Of a stretch of DNA of 64,000 bases, positions 56,939 to 64,000 are shown piece by piece; within the stretch, counting starts at the first letter, position 1; each line of letters opens with the position of its first letter. The stretch comes from Cliona cf. orientalis (Eukaryota; Porifera; Demospongiae; Clionaida; Clionaidae). The DNA lies in contig OZ005689.1 of the NCBI GenBank assembly GCA_963930775.1, positions 24,240,058-24,304,057 of the forward strand. The letters are read 5' to 3'. Under the pieces are notes generated by a model that saw only the letters and a list, made by a program, of their open reading frames with translations, was not told the DNA's origin and searched no databases. The position numbers and the translations under genes were made by a program.

Positions 56939-57305
56939 AGTGGCACAATAGCATGCATGCATGCACTCCAACTGTGACAATCCTATGACTTCAATTCCTT
57001 GACCAGGGGCATCCTAATTAAATCTTCGGTTGATGGCTTTAATAAATTACCAGTCCTCCTGTGTGTTAGTGGAATAGAGGGAGGGAAGAAATAATATCAC
57101 ACTATGATAATAAGACGTAACAGTGGCACAATTGCATTGCATGCATGCACTCCTACAACTGTGATAATCCTATGACTTCAATTCCTTGACCAGGGGCATC
57201 CTAATTGAATCATCGGTTGATGGCTTTAATAAATCACTAGGTCCTCCTGTATGTTAGTGGAATAGAGGGAGGGAAGAAATTAATAGTATCACACAATGAT
57301 AATAT
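56939..57305. repeat. 183-bp tandem duplication in the K3 3' region
   Basis: Units beginning AGTGGCACAAT at 56939 and 57122 share GACTTCAATTCCTTGACCAG and GGAATAGAGGGAGGGAAGAA with a few differences. Non-coding. Confidence 0.85.
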
Positions 57306-57550
57306 GCACTAAAAGTATTAGTTTTGAAGCAAAAAAGTGGCCAATCATTAATGTCCCATTTTTGCTTGACACAATACAATATCGCATCTCAGATATGTGT
57401 TCCAAAATTGCTTGATAGCATACCTTAAGTAGCTAGAATATGTCCCAAAATTTGATACAGCATATATATGGCATTATTATAGAGAATCAAGGAAAAAAAA
57501 GGATTTTGAGGAGGTGAACCAAACACCTACTTTTTACTTGATGTGTTCAC

Positions 57551-58067
57551 ATGTGTTAACCACCTCTTGAGTGAAATCCTGAACATGTATACATGTACAT
57601 TACCTACCTGTGGCCGGCTAGCCATGGACATACATGCACTTACAAGCATGCACAGTAAATCAGAGCATAATAAATATTATTTTGATAAATTAGCTCAAGT
57701 ACAATACACGTACATGTAGTTGCTAGCTGGGATAAATATCAGGAGGGTATACGTACATGCAGAAGATGTATGGATACAATATACAAATACTATTATTACA
57801 CAACTTACTTATACATTATCCGAGGCATAAGTACAATATAATGCATCTTGGGGATGATATTGTTGGCTAGCATTAGGCTTTTTTGGTCATAATCAGCACG
57901 GTTACCACTACATGCAGAGCTTTTGATGATTGGAATGATGTGTAATGACAGTTAAAGATGTAAGGTCACTATACCCAATGAGAGGAATTAGTGATGCTTC
58001 AATAGATTATTATGTCGGGTACAGATAACGTAACAGTTAGTCTATGAAGATTATACTTTTTCTGTAG
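57551..58067. other. No recognisable feature
   Basis: AT-rich sequence; the upstream exons of the protease-like gene may lie here but none is supported. Confidence 0.4.
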
Positions 58068-60950
58068 ATATTGGTTGCCATCAGCTAGCCGGGCGGTCAT
58101 TGTTGGTGCTCTTTCATACTCTGTTATAGCAGAAGCCTTGAAATGTGGTTCTAACCGAGTAAAAGAGAGATTCAAGGGAACATGCAAAGTTGATATGCAA
58201 CGTCTAATAGAGAAAGATAATATGGTTATCTTTCCATGCAAAGTTTGGTATGTAATTACCTTACAATGTATGTTTTTACCAAAAATAATAGTGATCAGTG
58301 GCATTGGATTACAATTGTCATTTTATCATAGAGTCGGTAGACTCTATAAGTAGGGATGGCCCGGATATGCCATATATATAATACAGTAGAAATACCCAAA
58401 TATCTCAAAAAAGGTAATTTTGTAAAATTTCTAAGTGTGAAAATCAGAATCTCCAGCAAATTGTGCATCTAGCAAGACCAAGATCATTCATCAAAACAAT
58501 TGTACATGCCAGAACCAGATGTTTGAAAAATAGCCCATTTCTCATTCTTTCTTTCTTTTTCATTATCAGGGCTAACTCAATACTGCCTTGATCGCTCATC
58601 TTAGTTTGAGTATAAATCAACTCCATTTTGTAGCGTGCAGGTCCATGACATGCTAGTTTTGCGTTATCTCTACAGCTACGTAATGGTGGGTGTGTACGGC
58701 GCTTAACGAAAAGGGTGTGTCTGATGTATGCCATTTTGTCACAATAATGCGCATGCTCATAATGTGTTGCCATGGTGAAGTCATGTGACTAGTCAGCGGC
58801 GCGCGCCACCGAGTACCTAGCCTAGCGGCCAGCTAGCTAGCGCCGCAACTCGATCAAAGCTAGCTCAGCCCATAGAGCGCTCTAATATCTATGCTTAGCC
58901 TAGCCATAGCTAAGCACCAGGCCCTCCCACGCGAGCTAGGATAAAGCGAACCTAGCGCTAGTACTGCGCTGGGATAGGCAGACTCGCGGCCTCAACGTAC
59001 GGGCGCGGCACGGCCCTCGGCACGGTCGGCATAACAGCCAGCTTAGTAGTGACAAAGATAGTCGATAATGGCTATACTATAACTAGTACTAGAGTCTCAT
59101 CGCTACTTGGCCGCCTGGAACAGCTTTATCGGCTAGGCGAGTTAACGAAAGGCGTGGCTACTTGAACTTCGGCACCTCCCATCTATACTAGCTGTATATG
59201 TATACAGTTGCACTCATGCAATAAAAAAAAGGAACAGAAACAAGTATAAAAACAATTGAATAAAATTGAAGGATGAAGTAGGGATGGCAATGCCAAAAAG
59301 TACACAAACAAGATTTTTAGGGATAAAAGATAATCACAACCACTATACATCCCTACGCTTGCTTTTCTACAGACCTATTGATGTCGACTTATCCAAGGCA
59401 TGCTATACTTGGAGTCACTGGCGTCACATGATTCTATTGGAGGGTAGGCCCAGGGTACACTGGAAGCAATAATTTTATTATGTCAGGAATGTGCATAATA
59501 ACATAATTCAATAAAAATGACAATACACTTCACTTTAAAGGCAATCTGCGATCTTTAGCACTACAAAACTGATCCAATAGGTCATCTAAGCTCAGAGAGT
59601 TAGTGACTTCCTTTTCTATGTTACACAAAGCCAGAGCACTCAGTCTCTCCTCACGCATGGTTGATCTTAACCAAGTTTTGGTACGGCGAAGCACAGAGAA
59701 AGATCGCTCTGCATTTGCACTACTTACTGGAACTACAAGATACAATTTCATTAGTTTAGATATCTCTGGAAGCATGTGGTAGCAGCTGTGCTCCAAAAAC
59801 AAACTAATCAAGTCATCGACTGACTTCTCTTCATGACCACGAGAACAGGGAGGTGAAATACTCTTCACAAATCCATACAAAACCATCAATTCACTTTTCA
59901 GCTTCTCTGATACGAATTCATCACCATAAAATCCTACTACTTCAGCTAGATGCTCTGCTTTCGGCTCGGGACAAGTAAAGGAGTCCAACAGAAGAGCTTC
60001 CAATGCAGTTAGAACCGAGTACGAGTTTTCACTAAACCGTTGATTGATTTCAGAAATCAAAATGTCTAACATACTGTAGTAAGATCTCCGGAAATATGCT
60101 TCCACACTTGAATATTGTTAATTCTCTGCTTCTCCATCATCTATCCTATGAGGTATTCTGCGATGCCTCGGAAGAGTTGGTGGCTCCAATTCCAGCTGTG
60201 CCTGCTTTTCTGATGCTACCTTCCACAGACTTTCAAATTTTTGGTCATTTCTAAACTGAGAGAGGGTGCTGAGTATGGATTTGGTACATGTCCTTGCTCG
60301 TCGTTTATGATCCCAATGCTACTCAAAAAAGCAAGCGTAGGGATGTATAGTGGTTGTGATTATCTCTTATCCCTAAAAATCTTGTTTGTGTACTTTTTGG
60401 CATTGCCATCCCTACTTCATCCTTCAATTTTATTCAATTGTTTTTATACTTGTTCAAAGAATAATGGTACTAGTTTATAGTATAGTATATACCAATTTTA
60501 TGTGGCAGCACAATGTCATACATAATAATGTAATACAGTGCTTATGTAATGGATTCCATGTCACATTCCCTGAATGACAGCACCGTCAGTACTGTTAAGC
60601 ATATTGAGTCATTCCTGAAGATGTATGACCCACAGGTGTCACTAGAACTTTGTGCATATGAAGTAAGTTCCACAATGAAAGATCGTTTTATGATGTGCTT
60701 ATCGTTACAGGTACCTTCACAATCTGGTGTTGACTGTGGTGTACATACAATGCACAATGTTAGAGTTGCTGCATGTGTAAGCTATACATCACAGAATATC
60801 ATTAACAATCAGAATATTATATATAAAATATGATTTTGCAGCATCAACCTGCTGACTTCCTGCAGAAATCAATATCACCACTGGAGCTAAAGATAGATGT
60901 GGCAGGGTTGAGGGGAAGACTGCTTTCAGATTGTTGCAGACTTAATACCT
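58068..60950 (+). CDS. Ulp1/SENP-like (C48) cysteine protease gene, intron invaded by repeats
   Basis: Exons 58068-58247, 58292-about 58330, 60539-60662, 60711-60776 and 60842-about 60950. Exon 1 (VKERFKGTCKVDMQRLIEKD) leads into the exon 2 motif CDQWHWITIVI, whose HW carries the catalytic His of Ulp1-type proteases. Exon 3 opens AYVMDSMSHSLNDSTVSTVK, where the Asp of the (Y)DSM motif is the expected catalytic Asp. Exon 4, VPSQSGVDCGVHTMHNVRVA, has the Gln-x(4-5)-DCG box with the nucleophilic Cys. The last exon HQPADFLQKSISPLEL reads into a truncated MITE, so the original C-terminus may be lost. Introns are 44-65 bp except the 2.2-kb one holding two inserted repeats. Such proteases occur both in SUMO metabolism and in transposons, so this could be element-derived. 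The 5' exons were not found. Confidence 0.65.
58331..58990 (-). repeat. Dispersed repeat, inverted copy of 16500-16975
   Basis: Starts at the junction with the protease-like exon 2 (ATAGAGTCGGTAGACTCTAT) and matches the far copy in reverse. Blocks include GGGATGGCC.GGATATGCCAT and CCATGGTGAAGTCATG. Located in the enlarged intron of the protease-like gene. Confidence 0.65.
59239..60454. mobile_element. Long-inverted-repeat element enclosing a hAT transposase fragment
   Basis: Nearly identical inverted arms of about 125-130 bp (59239-59366 and 60326-60454), containing GAAGTAGGGATGGCAATGCC and ACATCCCTACGCTTGC. The inner 0.95 kb is filled by a hAT C-terminal fragment in minus orientation. A related copy without the hAT core is at 11860-12185. 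Target duplication could not be fixed. It lies in the protease-like gene's large intron. Confidence 0.65.
59530..60264 (-). pseudogene. hAT transposase C-terminal fragment (ZMYM1-like branch) with one stop
   Basis: Reads SQFRNDQKFESLWKVASEKQ, a Pro/Arg-rich link (PPTLPRHRRIPHRIDDGEAE), a TAA at about 60118, then SVEAYFRRSYYSMLDILISE. It ends with the hATC motif YLVVPVSSANAERSFSVLRR, KTWLRSTM and LDDLLDQFCSAKDRRLPLK. The N-terminal catalytic region is missing. After the single stop 191 codons are open, so decay is recent or weak. It is enclosed by long inverted arms. Confidence 0.8.
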
Positions 60951-60954
60951 TATA

Positions 60955-61060
60955 CCGTAAACTGGTTATTAAGCGCACCTCGCTATTAAGCACATGCCCT
61001 CTTCTTGTCATAAGCTATAGTTCATTAAGCGCATGCGCTTAATAGGCGTGGCGTTCTATG
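60955..61060. mobile_element. Truncated CCGTA-ended MITE
   Basis: Left end CCGTAAACTGGTTATTAAGC after TA (60953-60954), and an internal AAGCGCATGCGCTTAATAGG as in the 45388 element. The right terminus is lost where gag sequence begins. It separates the protease-like gene's last exon from the BEL/Pao gag remnant. Confidence 0.6.
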
Positions 61061-62161
61061 AACCTTTCCTTAACCGCATGAAAGGTCCGGACGGATCATA
61101 CTCCATCGACTTTAAGGCACGGAGATGCTGTGTGACGATATCGTGGAGGCGACGTAGCTCCTTGCTGGTACCTTCCTTCAATGGTGGGGCTTCAAGGATC
61201 AATCGAACATGCGTCTGATGATGGATCAGACGGGGGCGGTCGTATCGTGATTTCAAACATACATTCAATGGCTTCCCCATAGTGCTCACCAGACTGAGAT
61301 AATCTTTCTATGGTGCTCTTTGCTGAGCCATCCTTGAGGGCATGCTGTAGATATACGAGCTTCTCCGCATTGGTCAGGTTACTTCGTTCGTGTACGGACA
61401 CACAGAACTGGTCCCAAAACTGTTTCCAGTGTAAAATATTGCCATCGAAAACGGGGACATCCAGCTTCGGGAGTTTGACTCCGCTGCCATCTACAGCGGG
61501 TGTAGTGGCTTCAGGGCGGCGGTCAATGATGAGCTTCTTCACCTTGCGTGAGCAGTCGAAAAGCAATCCTTCAAGTTTAGAGTGTTGAGTGAGCAATTCA
61601 TCATCTTCCTTGGGATCCAGGGCTACTATGTTATCATAGAGAGTAGCGAGATCTTTCTTGTAGTCTGACAACTGTTCCTGGTGTTGTTGTACAAGGGAAA
61701 GGTCTTCAGTGTCTTCCATCGGGGCTGATACTGCTTCATCGGTAGCCTTACTTAAGACCTCTTTCCTAACGAGAAATCTTGAGCGAGAGTGACCTTCGTT
61801 CGCGATCATGCGTGACAGTAGGCGTGGTCGAATCCGAGTTCATTAAGCGTTGGAGACGCACAGTGAGATTGGCAACATCATCATCGTGCTTGTCCAGAAC
61901 TACTTGCTCCGCCTCCAGAGCCTCGTCTCCATCTACTTGATCAATGATTAGCAAGTGAAACTCCTTGAAGTTCTAATCGAGATCCTTCAGTTTCGTATAC
62001 AGTTGTTGCGCATGTGCGAGAGTGGTGGGCTGAGCCTCGGTGTCCTCTAGTTCCTTGAGACGGTTACCCAAGCGGGTTACAGAAGCGCGAACGACACCTC
62101 TTCTTTGACAAAGTTGGGAGATATTGTGAGAAGGAGCAGTCTCTTCCGTCATGTCAACAGG
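61056..62161 (-). pseudogene. BEL/Pao retrotransposon gag (DUF1759-type), broken
   Basis: Starts MTEETAPSHNISQLCQRRGV with RASVTRLGNRLKELED at about 62161. It is interrupted by a TAG after TKLKDLD (about 61973), continues IIDQVDGDEALEAEQVVLDK and HDDDVANLTVRLQRLM, then shifts frame near 61800. The DUF1759 region follows: LPKLDVPVFDGNILHWKQFW, DQFCVSVHERSNLTNAEKLV, LKDGSAKSTIERLSQSGEHY. A second shift near 61245 gives SRYDRPRLIHHQTHVRLILE and RRLHDIVTQHLRALKSMEYD. Nothing of pol is present because the copy is cut at about 61056 by the truncated MITE. The gag type is unmistakable; the copy is inactive. Confidence 0.88.
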
Positions 62162-62780
62162 TGACGATGAACGATATAGTAGAACAAACGTGATGGGCAC
62201 TAATTAGAACGTTACTTGACTAGCTACAATTTTAGCATGTCAACCGAGATATGGCTAATGAACGATACTGGTAGTGTTAGCTATCTGGCTCGAAGGACCA
62301 TAAATGTCTGAGCCTATCTCGGTACGCTATATTTTCAACTGGTAAACTTCATGCACAAAACACTTTTTTATTTCACAGCACATGGTTATTCTAATTGAAC
62401 AAAATTACAAAATTACGTTAAGTATATAAGAGAGAGTGACAAAACGAATAACGATCTTTACCAATTCCTGTCCAATAATAATAATAATAATTTTAATGAT
62501 AATAAAGGTCAGGAAGCCCATTAGTCACAATATCATAGTACAATTATTTATAGTGATGAAACAATACTTCTGCGATGTTCAAAAGCACATGACACATATT
62601 GACTCAGAGATGAATCTCCATTTGTCCACGTTATTTAGGTGGGGGAAGGCAGGAGTGAACAATAATTTGAGGAGTTAACAATAATTCAGAAGTGCACTTT
62701 TCTCTTGCATTGTGTCATACAGGCTAGTCAAAAAGGAAATGACATTCATCTTCCACTAGGCTGTTTTGGCACAACCAACA
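62162..62780. other. No recognisable gene
   Basis: AT-rich flank between two retroelement remnants; a short ATA/ATT microsatellite lies near 62477-62505. A BEL/Pao 5' LTR would be expected here but no boundary could be identified. Confidence 0.45.
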
Positions 62781-63999
62781 TTAGCGTTCCTCAGCAGGGA
62801 TTGGTGTTGGCAGGTTATATCTACCAATTTCGAACCTAAGGGCATGTGTGCTTGTTCTTAGTCTTGCGACGGGTACTCTCATATGTGGTGGTAGTTCTAG
62901 ATAGCTCTCGTTTTTGAATTCTTTTTTGATTAGTTTGTACGTTCTTAGCTTCCCTGTTGTCTCTCTGAGTTCAGATTGCCAATTTTGTTTGTACTGGTCT
63001 GTGAGTCTCTCTACTAGTTCCTGTTGGGGGTCCACAATAGCTGGGTTCAACCAGATATAGAAGAGGCCTGTACTGTCCAGGATTTGTTTGATGAAGTTTG
63101 CCCATGGGAGTGAGCTATTTGTGGCCAGACTGCAAGCATCTTTCACTAGTGGTGAGACGGTCCAGTCGCTGTGGACTCTCAGCCAAAACTTGATCATTTG
63201 CACTTTTCGTCTTATCACAAGAGAATATTGACCCAGTTCGCCATAGCATGCCAGGTTTGTTGTGGTTCTTGGAAGACCTAGTGCAAACTTGCAGAATTTT
63301 CTATGTATGATCTCCAGTTCTTCAGCATGTGCATATCCCCAGATTTCGCTGCCATACTCTGCAACCTCTGCTTGACAAGGATATCGAACAAGTGACAGAG
63401 TAGGCTTGGTTTTGGAAATGATAGTTTGGAGGCTCCCCGCATTAATGCAAAAAGGGCCTTATTGGTTTGATTAGCCAATGTGGTAATGGCTAACTCATTG
63501 GAGCCATTTTCTGTTAGAGTTATCCCAAGGTATTTATAGTTGGAACTGTACTTGACTGTATCTTCACCTATTTTGAAAAAGGGCATTGACTGATTCCTGG
63601 ATTTGTTGAATGTTACTACATTCGTTTTCTGTAAAATTTCACGTCCCATGTGCTGCAAAACTCATCTAACCTGTTCATGGAGTGTTGTAGCCCTTGTTCA
63701 GAGTCTGCTAGCAGCACTAGATCCTCTGCAAACAGCAGCAACTGGATTTTCAGGTTTTCCAATGCTATCTTTCCTGTTTCAAGGTAAGATTCCAAGTCAC
63801 TGATGTACAGGCTAAAAAGTAGAGGACTTAGGTTGCAACCTTGTTTCACTCCTTTTCAGCATGGGAAGGAAGACGAGAGCGTGCTATTCGCTGTGACTCG
63901 GCAGGAGGCTTTTCCATACATGGATTGTAGTAAGTTTAAGAGCTTAGTACTGACTCCCTTATCTGCGAGTTTGTTCCAGAGTAGATTGTGTTTAACTGA
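62781..63999 (-). pseudogene. Non-LTR retrotransposon (LINE) RT and 3' region, right edge of window
   Basis: Minus strand from the window edge: NLLWNKLADKGVSTKLLNLL, a TGA at about 63858, then GVKQGCNLSPLLFSLYISDL (RT block). LLFAEDLVLLADSEQGLQHS is the FADD box with Asp changed to Glu. After a frameshift come CSTWDVKF, TFNKSRNQSMPFFKIGEDTV, YSSNYKYLGITLTENGSNEL and a 145-codon C-terminal segment ending NLPTPIPAEER at 62781. The order is typical of endonuclease-bearing LINEs; the clade is not determined. Stop, frameshifts and the altered catalytic box mark it as dead. Confidence 0.82.
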
Positions 64000-64000
64000 G

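Larger units (their letters stand above)
53474..57550 (+). mobile_element. Complete DNA transposon (element K3) with internal tandem duplications
   Basis: 37-bp terminal inverted repeats: GTGAACGCATCAAGTAGAAA at 53474 and inverted GTGAACACATCAAGTAAAAA at 57550, both ending GTTTGGTTCAC. Flanked by ATGT (53470-53473, 57551-57554). It is larger than K1 and K2 because of duplications upstream and downstream of the transposase gene. Confidence 0.9.

Noticed and set aside
1-64000. CRISPR array, rRNA or bacterial-type operons
   Set aside because: No regularly spaced short direct repeats with unique spacers, no rRNA-like conserved blocks, and genes are intron-bearing.

Overview
This window looks like non-coding-rich, transposon-dominated DNA from an early-branching animal, most likely a sponge. 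That is an inference. The support is short GT-AG introns of about 48-110 bp in the few spliced genes, the diversity of cut-and-paste and tyrosine-recombinase elements typical of invertebrate metazoans, and the absence of bacterial operon structure. No rRNA, canonical tRNA or CRISPR was seen.

Layout. 1-5 kb: hAT transposase remnants and nested GTGAC-type inverted-repeat elements. 5.6-11.6 kb: a decayed DIRS-like retrotransposon split by a 3.9-kb TTAA-flanked (Kolobok-like) DNA transposon with two convergent genes and a TATA box just inside each end. 12-16 kb: a minisatellite and a Ty1/copia remnant that keeps a 3' LTR but has lost its integrase core. 16.5-21 kb: MITEs. 21-28 kb: an EnSpm/CACTA-like element with a spliced transposase gene head to head with a spliced BEN-domain gene, bordered by CTTGCAAG-type subterminal repeats. 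28.6-32.3 kb: orphan exons and a decayed kinase. 32.5-34.5 kb: gypsy gag and tyrosine-recombinase pseudogenes. 37-39.6, 49.1-51.8 and 53.5-57.6 kb: three complete DNA transposons with related transposases of an unfamiliar DDE-like type. 58-61 kb: an Ulp1-like protease gene whose intron has been invaded. 61-64 kb: BEL/Pao gag and LINE remnants.

The most interesting signal is a coherent group of DNA transposons and MITEs. The three large elements encode related proteins sharing D-x(3-5)-NKN and GHT motifs, have 32-37 bp terminal inverted repeats and 4-bp target duplications. At least six shorter non-autonomous elements share GTGAC...GTCAC tips and the same rule. All nine intact duplications read A-N-N-T (ATAT, ATTT, AAAT, AATT, ATGT). 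A second coherent set is five CAG...CTG-tipped MITEs, all with 5-bp target duplications. Nested insertions give a relative chronology at several places. Family names come from remembered motif patterns, not from database searches.
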